Of a stretch of 50,066 nt of DNA, positions 41,989 to 50,066 are shown piece after piece; position 1 is the first letter of the stretch; every line of letters begins with the position of its first letter. The notes below the pieces were generated by a model that searched no databases, was not told the DNA's origin, and saw nothing but the letters and a program-made list of their open reading frames with translations. Both the position numbers and the translations under genes were made by a program. Source of the stretch: Myxococcales bacterium (GTDB lineage: Bacteria; Myxococcota; Myxococcia; Myxococcales; Myxococcaceae); the NCBI GenBank assembly GCA_020846875.1, contig JADLDB010000085.1, positions 1 through 50,066 of the forward strand, written 5' to 3'.

Positions 41989-44343
41989 TCAGGGACACAC
42001 GGACGCTGCTGAGTTGGAGGCGCCCGAGTTGTGGAGGTCCCCCGCGTACTTCGGCCAGGGTGCCGACGAATCCAGCGTCGCAGAGTCCACGAGGTAGCTC
42101 ACCAGCCAGCCCGATTCGGTGGCGAGGTAGAAGACGCCCTTGCCGCTGGACGGTCTGCGGCGATTGCAGTCGAGCGTAGGCGACGCAGAGACCAAGCCAG
42201 CGACCGTCGGATGAAGCTGAGCGCCCCACTCCGCATTTGATTGGCTTGCGAAAGTCTGAGGAAGAACGAAGAGATTCCCGGCCTCGTCGGCAACGTAGAG
42301 CTTCCCGCCCTGCCCGAGGAGAGGTGAGGCGACGCTGTTTCCGCTGAAGCTGGAAGTGACGCCGGCCGCGCTCAGCACCGCGGTGCGGGCTGTCTCGATT
42401 CCGTCAACGATGTTCAATCTACTGGCCACAGCTGCATTCGACACGCCCGCATCGCTGCTCCGGACGATCGCGAAGACCTGCGAGGCGCTGGCGACGGGGA
42501 CAGTGACTGGAGAGTCGAAGTTCGTGCCAGAAGGCCACGCGTTCGTCACCCCTCCACCGGCGGGCGCCAGACTAAAAGCGAACAGTCGTCCAACCCCCGG
42601 GCCGCCGCCGCCGCCGCCTACAAGCCGCGTGCCAGACACGAGAGCAAGGCCGTTGAAATTGCCAGCGCCGGAGATGACGGTGCTGACGCTGCTGATGCTC
42701 AGCGAGGCAGCCGTGTAGTCGAGGCGACGAAGAGCCCCGTCGTTGCCGATGAAGTACGCGCCCGCTGGAACGGTGGAGTCGGTCGTCACGATGTTCGCGG
42801 GAGCCGCGATCGCGCTCAGCCCGCCACTCGCAGACGGATAGCAAGCAGCAGCCTCGGACGAGAGCGCCATGCCTCGACTGGGTGAAGGCCCGCGCTGGAG
42901 CCCGACACTGACTGCCCCTGCGTCAGCCGTGCCGAAAAGCGCGACCCCACCGGCGTTGGTGGCCGGCGTCCCTCCGCCACCCGGACAGGTCAAGCCGAGA
43001 GCCATGCCATCGGCTGCGCTGACGGCTTTGAGCGTGCCCAGGTTGTCCGCTGGTTGGTAGTAGACGAACGTGGACGAGCCCGCGCGTCCCAGGGCCATCG
43101 GGCCCACGATCGGACCGTCAGTCACCGACGCAAAGCCTCCGACGGGGGTACCGTCGGGGTTGAAAGCACGGAGGGTGCCCGTGGTCGTGCCTGCAGTCGC
43201 AACGAAGACGCGGCCACCCATGCCAACCAGAGGAGCTGATCGGATGAACTGGGTGGAGTCGACGCGGCGGGCCCACTGCCAGCGCGTCACGGCCACGCTG
43301 CCCGCATTGCTGGTGGCTGTGTTCCCAAACGCATCCTCGCCGGTCGCGCTGAACTGCACGCTCCCACTGAAGGCTGGAAACGGCACACTGCCCAGGTTCG
43401 CCTGGTAGTCACGGCAAAACTGGCCGGCGCCGGCGTCACACGCCTGTCCGCCACCGACGGTGACCGGCGCGCCTGCGCCCACCGCCTGGCGCGCCGTCAA
43501 CTGAACGGAGGCTTCATTCACATCCAGCGAGGAAGAGGTCACGCGCACTGCAACGCTCTCGTCGAGGCGCCACCTCGTCCCATCGGGATCGTTCGGCAGG
43601 AAGTCTGAGCCGTTCGTTCCGTACGTGTTGTTGGGCGGGGCAGTCGCCGTGACGACGAGCGTTGGCCCCGTGGAGTCGATGTTCACCTGAATCGTGCTTT
43701 GGGCGGTCGCCCCGGTGACCCTGGCGCTGAGCGAGTAACTCCCGCTGGCCGGCGACATCCACAGGCCGGCACCTCCGTCCAGGGTTCCACTCGCCCCGGC
43801 CGTGGAAGTCCACACCAGGGGCGCGCCCGTAATCTCGGCGCCCCCGTCGCTGTACGCTCTCACCAGGAGCGGCACCGTCCGCGACGGCCCCACCGCAGCC
43901 CCGTCGACTGGCTCGACCCACACCAGAGAAGACACGCGGCTGATGCACGCCGTCCCGACGCACTCCTGCCAACTGCCGCATGCCGGGACACACGTCGGAG
44001 CGCCACCTCCACTGCCTCCACCGACGCCCCCGCCCATGCCCCCGCCCGCTCCGCCGCCCATGCCCCCGCCCACTCCGCCGCCCATGCCCCCGCCCATTCC
44101 CCCGCCCATTCCTCCGCCCAGGCCACTGTCAGCCGGCCAGCACACGTCGTCGATGCACGCCTTCCCGCCCGGGCAGGCCTTGGTCTCGCTGCATGCGTCG
44201 TAGACGCACAAGCCGTCCTGGCAGAACGCGAAGGCCGCACAATCTGCATTCTCGGAACACGTCTGGACCGCGTTCGCTGTGCAGCCCACCCCGACAGCTG
44301 CGCCAGTCAGCAGCGCCAGTCTCAGAAGTACGTTCTTCACCAT
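41989..44343 (-). CDS. Large lipoprotein with Cys modules, Gly-rich linker and repeat body
   Basis: 784 residues from the ATG of MVKNVLLRLALLTGAAVGVG, followed by C21 (lipobox VGVGC), with GGGAGGA 6 nt upstream. After two short Cys-rich modules (CSENADCAAFAFCQDGLC, CSETKACPGGKACIDDVC) comes a linker of ten XGGG tetrapeptides, then a third Cys pair (CVPACGSWQECVGTACI) and Ig-like beta sequence (WVEPVDGAAVGPSRTVPLLV). The body from about 370 (WQWARRVDSTQFIRSAPLVG) reads like a beta-propeller with segments such as LVGMGGRVFVATAGTT and LLGQGGKLYVADEAGNLFVL. It is likely an outer-membrane surface protein. Function unknown. Confidence 0.75.
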   Translation of the reverse strand: MVKNVLLRLALLTGAAVGVGCTANAVQTCSENADCAAFAFCQDGLCVYDACSETKACPGGKACIDDVCWPADSGLGGGMGGGMGGGMGGGVGGGMGGGAGGGMGGGVGGGSGGGAPTCVPACGSWQECVGTACISRVSSLVWVEPVDGAAVGPSRTVPLLVRAYSDGGAEITGAPLVWTSTAGASGTLDGGAGLWMSPASGSYSLSARVTGATAQSTIQVNIDSTGPTLVVTATAPPNNTYGTNGSDFLPNDPDGTRWRLDESVAVRVTSSSLDVNEASVQLTARQAVGAGAPVTVGGGQACDAGAGQFCRDYQANLGSVPFPAFSGSVQFSATGEDAFGNTATSNAGSVAVTRWQWARRVDSTQFIRSAPLVGMGGRVFVATAGTTTGTLRAFNPDGTPVGGFASVTDGPIVGPMALGRAGSSTFVYYQPADNLGTLKAVSAADGMALGLTCPGGGGTPATNAGGVALFGTADAGAVSVGLQRGPSPSRGMALSSEAAACYPSASGGLSAIAAPANIVTTDSTVPAGAYFIGNDGALRRLDYTAASLSISSVSTVISGAGNFNGLALVSGTRLVGGGGGGPGVGRLFAFSLAPAGGGVTNAWPSGTNFDSPVTVPVASASQVFAIVRSSDAGVSNAAVASRLNIVDGIETARTAVLSAAGVTSSFSGNSVASPLLGQGGKLYVADEAGNLFVLPQTFASQSNAEWGAQLHPTVAGLVSASPTLDCNRRRPSSGKGVFYLATESGWLVSYLVDSATLDSSAPWPKYAGDLHNSGASNSAASVCP
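44002..44121 (-). repeat. 12-bp coding repeats for the XGGG linker
   Basis: 120 bp of GC-rich 12-bp units encoding ten XGGG tetrapeptides (X is mostly Met, also Val, Ala, Leu or Ser) in the large lipoprotein. It is prone to slippage in 12-bp steps, which keeps the frame. Confidence 0.8.
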
Positions 44344-44535
44344 GAGAGTCCTCCCAACGCGAGTGGGCCACTGTCGTGCCCCCTGACCGGCCAGCACCGC
44401 AAAACAGCGCTGGGCTTACCAAGCAGCAGAGTGTGATTCAATTTCCCAATTCGTTGACCACCGGTACTCGCCTCACCCCGTCGCGCACGCCGGCACGCAT
44501 TGAACGGGTGGCCGCGTTGGTGTACCTCGCAGCCC

Positions 44536-45489
44536 ATGTCCGTCAGCCACGACTTCAAGGTCTTCTCCGGGAACTCCAATCGCGCGCTGGCCGAGCGGAT
44601 CTGTGAGTACTTGAAGCGGCCCGTCTCGAAGGCCGACGTGGGGCGCTTCTCCGACGGCGAGATCCAGGTGGAGATCGGCGAGAACGTGCGCGGCTTCGAC
44701 GTCTTCGTGATCCAGTCCACCTGCCCGCCGGGGAACGATCACCTGATGGAGTTGCTCATCATGTGCGACGCGCTCAAGCGGGCGAGCGCGGCGTCGATCA
44801 CCGCGGTGATCCCCTACTACGGCTACTCCCGGCAGGATCGCAAGGTGGCGGCGCGCACGCCGATCACCGCCAAGCTGGTGGCGGATCTGCTGGCCACCGC
44901 CGGCACGACGCGCGTGGTGTCGATGGACATGCACGCCGGGCAGATCCAGGGCTTCTTCAACATCCCCACCGATCACCTCTACGCCTCGCCGGTGTTCCTC
45001 GAGGATCTGCGCAGGAAGTTCCCGTCGGCCGACGACCTGGTGATCGTCTCGCCGGACGCGGGCGGCGTGGAGCGCGCGCGGGCGTACTCCAAGCGGCTCA
45101 ACTGCCCGTTGGCGATCATCGACAAGCGGCGGCCGCGGCCCAACGCGTCCGAGGTGATGAACCTGATCGGCGACGTGAAGGGCAAGTCGGCGATCATCGT
45201 GGACGACATCATCGACACCGGCGGCACGCTGGCCCAGGGCGCCGCGGCGCTGATGGAGAAGGGCGCGAAGGAGGTGCTGGCCTACATCGTCCACCCCATC
45301 CTCTCCGGGCCGGCGATCACCCGCATCACCGAGTCGGCGCTCACCGAGCTCGTGGTGTCCGACACGGTGCCGCTGTCCAAGAGCGCGCAGGACTGCAGGA
45401 AGATCCGCCAGATCGGCACCGAGCGCCTCTTCGGCGAGGCGATCGCCCGCATCTACCGCGCCGAGTCCCTGTCCAGCCTGTTCGTCTGA
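44536..45489 (+). CDS. prs: Ribose-phosphate pyrophosphokinase
   Basis: 317 residues from the ATG of MSVSHDFKVFSGNSNRALAE. Makes PRPP from ribose 5-phosphate and ATP. Family motifs: RFSDGEIQVEI, VIPYYGYSRQDRK, the flexible-loop and metal region SMDMHAGQIQGFF, and the PRPP-binding loop AIIVDDIIDTGGTLAQG. Full length. Convergent with trmD, the stops 5 nt apart. Confidence 0.96.
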   Translation: MSVSHDFKVFSGNSNRALAERICEYLKRPVSKADVGRFSDGEIQVEIGENVRGFDVFVIQSTCPPGNDHLMELLIMCDALKRASAASITAVIPYYGYSRQDRKVAARTPITAKLVADLLATAGTTRVVSMDMHAGQIQGFFNIPTDHLYASPVFLEDLRRKFPSADDLVIVSPDAGGVERARAYSKRLNCPLAIIDKRRPRPNASEVMNLIGDVKGKSAIIVDDIIDTGGTLAQGAAALMEKGAKEVLAYIVHPILSGPAITRITESALTELVVSDTVPLSKSAQDCRKIRQIGTERLFGEAIARIYRAESLSSLFV

Positions 45490-45494
45490 CCGGC

Positions 45495-46229
45495 CTACAG
45501 CTCGTCTTCGGTCTTCTCCAACAGCTTCAGGTCCGCCCTCGCGAGCTCCAGCTTCTCGAACAGATCGGGCCGGCGCTCGCGGGTGAGCCGCAGCGCGTGC
45601 CACCGGCGCCACCGGGCGATCCGCGCGTGATCGCCGCTCTGCAGCACCTCCGGCACGGCCAGGCCGCGGAACACAGGCGGCCTGGTGTACTGCGGGTGCT
45701 CCAGCAGCCCCGCCTCGAAGCTCTCGGTGGCCAGCGACTCGGCGTTGCCGAGGACTCCGGGCACCAGCCGCGCCACCGCGTCCAGCACACACAGGGCGCC
45801 CAGCTCTCCCCCGGTGAGGATGAAGTCGCCCACCGACAGCTCCTCGTCGATGACGCTCATCGCGCGCTCGTCCACCCCCTCGTAGCGCCCGCACACCAGG
45901 ATCATCGAGCCGTGGGCGGCGAGCGCCCGCGCCTTGCCTTGCGTGAAGGCCGGCCCGCGAGGGCTCAAGAGGATCACCGGCGCGCCCGGCAGGGCCTGCT
46001 TCGCCGCCTCCACCGCGCCCACCAGCGGCTCCACCTTCATCACCATGCCCGCGCCGCCGCCGTACGGCGTGTCATCGGCGTTCCGGTGCTTGCCCGGCGC
46101 GAAGTCGCGCAGATCGCTGACGTCGAGGGTGACCAGGCCCTTCTCGACCGCCTTGCCAAGGATCGACTCCACCGCGTAGCCGCGGATCATCGCCGGGAAG
46201 AGCGTCAGGACTCGCGCCAACAAGCCCAT
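45495..46229 (-). CDS. trmD: tRNA (guanine-37-N1)-methyltransferase
   Basis: 244 residues from the ATG at 46229, which overlaps the rimM stop as TGATG. SPOUT-family knot enzyme that methylates G37 of tRNAs: [33 protein letters not shown] (knot), [20 protein letters not shown]. The C-terminal domain is normal. Last gene of rpsP-khpA-rimM-trmD; rplS, usual next, is absent here. Confidence 0.96.
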   Translation of the reverse strand: MGLLARVLTLFPAMIRGYAVESILGKAVEKGLVTLDVSDLRDFAPGKHRNADDTPYGGGAGMVMKVEPLVGAVEAAKQALPGAPVILLSPRGPAFTQGKARALAAHGSMILVCGRYEGVDERAMSVIDEELSVGDFILTGGELGALCVLDAVARLVPGVLGNAESLATESFEAGLLEHPQYTRPPVFRGLAVPEVLQSGDHARIARWRRWHALRLTRERRPDLFEKLELARADLKLLEKTEDEL

Positions 46230-46738
46230 CACTCCCCCAGGTCCAGCGGCGTCACCACCACGCGCCCCGCCTTCAGGTCGATCTCCCGGACGAAGTCGTC
46301 CACCAGGGGCACCATGAGCTCCCGCTCGCCGTCGCGGATCACCAGGTTCGGCGCGGCCCCCGCCTCGAACAGTCCTTCCACCCGGCCCAGCCGCGCGCCG
46401 TCCGGGCTGAAGGCCTCGAGCCCCACCAGATCGCCCTGAAACACCTCGCCGTCCGCGGGGGCCTCGAGATCCTCGCGAAACGCGAACACCGCGGAGCCCG
46501 TCAGCGCGGCCGAGTCCTCGCGCCGCCGCACGCCCTTGAAGCTGACCAGCACCTCGCCCTTGGGCCCCTCGCGCACCGCGTCGATCGCCAGCTCCCGCTC
46601 CTCGCCGGCCCGCGTGCGCAACAGGACGCGATCGATCTCCTCCAGCACGGTGGAGCCGGGATCGAAGGAGCGCACCACCACCTCGCCGTCGAGGCCGTGG
46701 GCGCGGGACACATAGCCGAACTGCAGGTGGGGCTTCAC
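46229..46738 (-). CDS. rimM: 16S rRNA processing/maturation protein RimM
   Basis: 169 residues, GTG start overlapping the khpA stop as GTGA. RimM N domain ([20 protein letters not shown]) and PRC-barrel ([34 protein letters not shown]). Assists 30S head assembly with S19. Translationally coupled on both sides. Confidence 0.94.
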   Translation of the reverse strand: MKPHLQFGYVSRAHGLDGEVVVRSFDPGSTVLEEIDRVLLRTRAGEERELAIDAVREGPKGEVLVSFKGVRRREDSAALTGSAVFAFREDLEAPADGEVFQGDLVGLEAFSPDGARLGRVEGLFEAGAAPNLVIRDGERELMVPLVDDFVREIDLKAGRVVVTPLDLGE

Positions 46739-47019
46739 GGCGCCGGGGGCGTCACAGGCTGACCGCCCTGCGCCGCGCCGTTGCGCCGATCGTCGACGAT
46801 CTCCAGCCGGGCCTTCTCACCCTTCTTCAGGGCCGCGTGCTGGAGCACCGTGCGCAGGGCGTTGACCGTCCGCCCGTCGCGCCCGATCACCTTGCCGATG
46901 TCGTCGGGAGCGACCTTGAGCTCGTACAGCACGCCGCCGTCCTGGGGCGTCACCTTGAGCTCGACCGCCTCGGGCTTGTCCACCAGCGCCCGCGCGATGG
47001 TCTCGACCAGCTGCTTCAC
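46735..47019 (-). CDS. khpA: KH-domain RNA-binding protein KhpA
   Basis: 94 residues, GTG start. A single type II KH domain with the GxxG loop in [20 protein letters not shown]. The short tail is Gly/Pro-rich. KhpA partners with KhpB in RNA regulation in Gram-positives; the gene normally sits between rpsP and rimM, as here. Confidence 0.92.
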   Translation of the reverse strand: MKQLVETIARALVDKPEAVELKVTPQDGGVLYELKVAPDDIGKVIGRDGRTVNALRTVLQHAALKKGEKARLEIVDDRRNGAAQGGQPVTPPAP

Positions 47020-47025
47020 GAGGCG

Positions 47026-47280
47026 TTACGCCTTCGGAGCGGACTTCTTGGCGCGCTTGTACAGGTTCGACAGGGTGTCGGAGGGCTTGGCGCCCACCTT
47101 CGTCCAGTGCGCCCAGCGCTCCTCGTTCACCTGGAAGCGGACCGGCTCGTAGTTCGGATCGTACGTGCCGATGTTCTCGATGAAGCGGCCGTCGCGAGGC
47201 ATCCGCGAGTCGGCAGCAACCACGTGGTAAAACGGGCGCTTGGTGGCGCCAGCGCGAGCAAGACGAAGGACGACGGCCAT
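47026..47280 (-). CDS. rpsP: 30S ribosomal protein S16
   Basis: 84 residues: MAVVLRLARAGATKRPFYHV, VAADSRMPRDGRFIENIGTY. Full length. The ATG follows GAGG at 8 nt. First gene of the rpsP-khpA-rimM-trmD operon. Confidence 0.96.
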   Translation of the reverse strand: MAVVLRLARAGATKRPFYHVVAADSRMPRDGRFIENIGTYDPNYEPVRFQVNEERWAHWTKVGAKPSDTLSNLYKRAKKSAPKA

Positions 47281-47341
47281 ACGGAAGACCTCGGTGGAAG
47301 AAAGGTGAGGCGCGGCCCTTAGACTCGAAGGCCTTGAAATG

Positions 47342-48400
47342 TCAAGGCGCCACCTCGACGTTGGCCAACTGCCCGCAGGCTGCGGCGATGTCCCGGCCCC
47401 GGTTGGCGCGGATGAAGGCCGGCACGTCCTGGGCCTCGAGGATCCGCTGGAAGGCGGCCGCCCGGTTGTCCCGCGTCGAGGCGAAGCCCAGCCCCGGGTT
47501 CTCGTTGTACTGGATCAAGTTCACCTTCACGGGGAGGCCCCCCAGCAGCGCCGCCAGCTCGCGCGCGTTCTCGTCGGAGTCGTTGACGCCTTCCATCAGC
47601 ACGTACTCGAAGGTGACGCGGCGGCCCTGCTTCACCGGGAAGCGCCTCACGGCGTCGAGCAGCTCGGCGATCTTCCAGCGCTTGTTGACGGGCATGATCC
47701 GCTCGCGCGTCTCGTCGTTGGAGGCGTTCAAGCTGATCGCCAGCTTCACGTCCGTCTCGGCGGCGAAGCGCTCGATCATCGGCACCAGGCCGACCGTGGA
47801 GACGGTGATGTGCCGGGAAGAGAAGTTCGGCCCCTCCTCCGACTCAAGCAGCTCCAGCGCCGTCTTGACGTTCTCGAAGTTGTGGAGCGGCTCCCCCATG
47901 CCCATGAAGACCAGGTTGGTGAGCGGGCGCAGCGTGTCCAGGCCCTCGTTCCTGCGCACCTCGCGATTGACGGCGTGCACCTGGGCGACGATCTCCGACG
48001 GTTTCAAGTGCCGGACCAGCCCCAGCGTGGCAGTGGCGCAGAAGCGGCAGCCCATGGCGCAGCCCACCTGGGTGGACACGCACAGCGTCTTGCGATCCGG
48101 CGACGGCATGTAGACGGACTCGATCAGCTTCCCGTCGGCCGTCCTGAAGCGGTACTTGATGGTGCCGTCGGCGCTGCGCTGCTCGAGATCCTTCGTCACC
48201 GTGACGAGCTCGGCGACCTGGGCCAGCTTCTGCCGCAGGGCCTTGGAGAGATCGCTCATCTCCTCGAAGGACGTCGCCCCCCGCTGGTGGAGCCAGTGGA
48301 AGAGCTGCTTCGCGCGGAACGGCTTCTCCTGGAGCGCCTGGGTGACGAAGCGGGTCAGCTCGTCGAGCGGCAGGCTGGCGAGGTCGACGGGCGAGGCCAT
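47342..48400 (-). CDS. rlmN: 23S rRNA/tRNA adenine-C2 methyltransferase RlmN
   Basis: 352 residues, full length. Radical SAM motif CAMGCRFCATA (CX3CX2C) and the conserved LTNLVFMGMGEPLHNFENV. The C-terminal catalytic Cys region is visible in DIAAACGQLANVE. Methylates A2503 of 23S rRNA and A37 of some tRNAs. Upstream of rpsP by 61 nt, same strand. Confidence 0.95.
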   Translation of the reverse strand: MASPVDLASLPLDELTRFVTQALQEKPFRAKQLFHWLHQRGATSFEEMSDLSKALRQKLAQVAELVTVTKDLEQRSADGTIKYRFRTADGKLIESVYMPSPDRKTLCVSTQVGCAMGCRFCATATLGLVRHLKPSEIVAQVHAVNREVRRNEGLDTLRPLTNLVFMGMGEPLHNFENVKTALELLESEEGPNFSSRHITVSTVGLVPMIERFAAETDVKLAISLNASNDETRERIMPVNKRWKIAELLDAVRRFPVKQGRRVTFEYVLMEGVNDSDENARELAALLGGLPVKVNLIQYNENPGLGFASTRDNRAAAFQRILEAQDVPAFIRANRGRDIAAACGQLANVEVAP

Positions 48401-48436
48401 GGCACCCTTGACCTACCCTTCCGGGCCACCTGCGCG

Positions 48437-49897
48437 CTAGCGCCACCCCCCGCCCAGCGCCTGGTACACGCCGATCATCGCGTCGAACTGGGCCTTGCGG
48501 GCCTCGATCGCCTCCATCTCGGCCTCGAGCGAGTCCCGCCGGGTGAGGAGCACCTCCATGTAGTCGGCGCGGGCCGATTGAAAGAGGACGTTCGACACCT
48601 CGACCGACTTCGCGAGCGTCTCCACCTGCTGGGCCTGGAGCTCGTACGCCTGCCGCGTGTTGTCGACGGCCGAGAGCTGATTCGCCACGTCGACGTACGC
48701 CTGCAAGAGGGTCCGCTCGTAGCGCGTGACCGTCTGGATCTGCCTGGCGTTCGCGGCCCGGTACTGGGCGGTGATGCCGGTCCAGTTGAAGAGCGGCGCC
48801 GTCAGGCCGGCGGCGACGCTGTAGAGGAGCGACTCCGGCGTGGCGACCAGCTTCGTGAAGTCGAAAGATCGATAGCCGATCCCCGTGTCCAGGCTGAGCG
48901 AGGGGTAATACGCCGCCTTCGCCACCTGCACGTCCAGCTTCGCGGCCTCGAGCTCGAGCTCCGCCTGGCGCACGTCCGGGCGGTTCCCCAGCAGGTCGAC
49001 CGGCAGCCCGGTCTCGAGGCGCTGGGGCAGCGCGACCTTGAGCTCCTCGGCGTTGCGCGCCACCGGCTGCGGGTAGCGGCCGACCAGGAAGTTGATCCGG
49101 TTCTCTGCCTGGATCCGCTTCTGCTGGAGGTCGAAGCGGCGGCTCCTGTTCTTGAGGACCTCTGCCTCGAAGCGCTGCACCGCCAGCTCGGTGACCCGCG
49201 CCGCCTCCTTCTGCAGCCGGACGATCTCCAGCGCCTGCGCCTGGATCTGAACGTTACGCTCGAGCACCTCGAGCTGGCTGTCGAGCGCGATGAGCTCGTA
49301 GTACGAGCGGGCGAGCTCGGCGACGATCTCGGTCACCATGAAGTCCCGGCCCTCGACGGTCGCGAGGTAGCGCAGATCCGCGGCCTGGGCGGCGTTGCGC
49401 AGCTTCTTCCAGATGTCGATCTCCCAGGACGCCTTGAGCCCGAAGGCGAAGTCCGGCAGGTGCTCGGGCACGCCCGTCACCTCGTCGGCCTGGCCCTGGC
49501 TGGTGTAGGTGCTGCCCTTCTCGACCCCCACGCCGAGCCCGGCGGTCACCTTCGGGTACACCTCTCCGCGCCTGGCCGACACCTCGCTGCGCGCGACGAT
49601 GATCTCCTGCATCTGCAGGTTCAGCTCCTGGTTGTTCTTCAGCGCGGCCGCGATCAGCTCGCGCAGCTCGGCGCTGGTGAAGAACTCGTTCCACGTCTTC
49701 TGCGCGAGGCTGGGGGCCCGGGGCACGGCGGCGGCGGACGCGGCCTCGCCGTAGCTCTTGGGCACCTCCCGGTTCACCTCGCGCGGCTGGTTGCCTTCGA
49801 GCGAGGCGATGCAGCCGCTGCACAACAGTGACGCGAGGCCGAAAGCCGCCAGCCTGGGTGCGATCCGACCAACGGTAGGAGCCATAGCCTCAGGCAT
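48437..49897 (-). CDS. NodT-type outer-membrane efflux lipoprotein (TolC family)
   Basis: 486 residues from the ATG at 49897, which overlaps the RND gene stop; ATGs at 49915 and 49885 are alternatives. Lipoprotein signal (PRLAAFGLASLLCSGC, lipobox CSGC). Two TolC-like helical repeats (SWEIDIWKKLRNAAQAADLR, YPSLSLDTGIGYRSFDFTKL) of the RND-outer-membrane-factor type, as in OprM/NodT. It serves as the outer-membrane channel of the RND pump directly upstream. Confidence 0.9.
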   Translation of the reverse strand: MPEAMAPTVGRIAPRLAAFGLASLLCSGCIASLEGNQPREVNREVPKSYGEAASAAAVPRAPSLAQKTWNEFFTSAELRELIAAALKNNQELNLQMQEIIVARSEVSARRGEVYPKVTAGLGVGVEKGSTYTSQGQADEVTGVPEHLPDFAFGLKASWEIDIWKKLRNAAQAADLRYLATVEGRDFMVTEIVAELARSYYELIALDSQLEVLERNVQIQAQALEIVRLQKEAARVTELAVQRFEAEVLKNRSRRFDLQQKRIQAENRINFLVGRYPQPVARNAEELKVALPQRLETGLPVDLLGNRPDVRQAELELEAAKLDVQVAKAAYYPSLSLDTGIGYRSFDFTKLVATPESLLYSVAAGLTAPLFNWTGITAQYRAANARQIQTVTRYERTLLQAYVDVANQLSAVDNTRQAYELQAQQVETLAKSVEVSNVLFQSARADYMEVLLTRRDSLEAEMEAIEARKAQFDAMIGVYQALGGGWR

Positions 49898-50066
49898 GGT
49901 GTGACGCGTCCTCACTCAAGGGTTCATCTTCCTCGTCCGGGATGAGGCGCCTGTCCTCCGCGAGCGCCGCGAAGACGAAGTACAGCCCCGGCACCACGAG
50001 CAGGCCAAAGGCGGTGCCGAGCAGCATGCCCCCGAGCGCCGAGGTGCCGATGGTCCGGTTGCCGAC
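49890..50066 (-). CDS. RND (HAE1-type) multidrug efflux pump, C-terminal end (partial)
   Basis: Only the last 58 residues and stop are in the window: VGNRTIGTSALGGMLLGTAF, GLLVVPGLYFVF (last membrane helix), then an acidic tail (DEEDEPLSEDASHHA). The helix and the G-N-R...TS-LGGM pattern match the AcrB/MexB-type HAE1 pumps, unlike the CzcA at the other end of the window. The stop overlaps the outer-membrane protein gene by 8 nt. The rest lies outside the window. Confidence 0.85.
   Translation of the reverse strand, partial: VGNRTIGTSALGGMLLGTAFGLLVVPGLYFVFAALAEDRRLIPDEEDEPLSEDASHHA

Overview
The window is a high-GC chromosomal stretch that reads as Myxococcota (myxobacterial). The signs are several Ser/Thr kinases and FHA proteins, a DUF4388/receiver/TPR protein, a 27-unit CGDG...CDDGN (DUF4215-type) cysteine-repeat lipoprotein, an orphan MYXO-CTERM tail, and an IF3 gene with an AUC start and a long C-terminal extension like Myxococcus Dsg. 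Genes are dense and no rRNA, CRISPR array or intact phage is visible. One tRNA (Pro, GGG) is present.

Left part (0.1-6.1 kb): a czcCBA-type divalent-metal efflux operon on the minus strand. It is headed by a small secreted cysteine-rich protein, with a dyad overlapping its candidate promoter. From 6.2 to 11.9 kb come a roadblock-like protein, a radical SAM protein, a GlsB-type membrane protein, ruvC-ruvA behind a LexA-box-like palindrome, a pseudo-receiver/DUF4388/TPR membrane protein and a degenerate PilZ protein. From 12 to 15.2 kb lies a decayed patch: a beta-barrel-like gene, an orphan MYXO-CTERM tail, an OmpA C-terminal fragment and an IS21-family remnant in three frames.

The middle (15.2-30.5 kb) is rich in signalling. 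It holds RidA, a long Rel/Spo (p)ppGpp enzyme, a zinc-ribbon/double-FHA protein, a Ser/Thr kinase, a second double-FHA protein, DksA with a readable promoter, a CdaZ/DacZ-like diadenylate cyclase candidate and a PHA-system-like small protein. A probable operon follows: a kinase fused to an nSTAND-like NTPase, a TPR/PEGA protein, and the cysteine-repeat lipoprotein.

From 30.5 to 35.9 kb are a VOC protein, a sodium:solute symporter with a frameshifted 3' end, a GLG1-repeat/beta-barrel protein, and a small islet of VapBC plus an HNH endonuclease next to tRNA-Pro.

From 36 to 41.5 kb is the classic infC-rpmI-rplT-pheS-pheT-ihfA translation/DNA-architecture cluster. SpoVG and a large Gly-rich-linker lipoprotein follow, then prs facing the rpsP-khpA-rimM-trmD operon (without rplS beside it), then rlmN. 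At the right edge are a NodT-type outer-membrane efflux lipoprotein and the last 58 residues of an HAE1-type RND pump, so the window is bounded by two RND systems.
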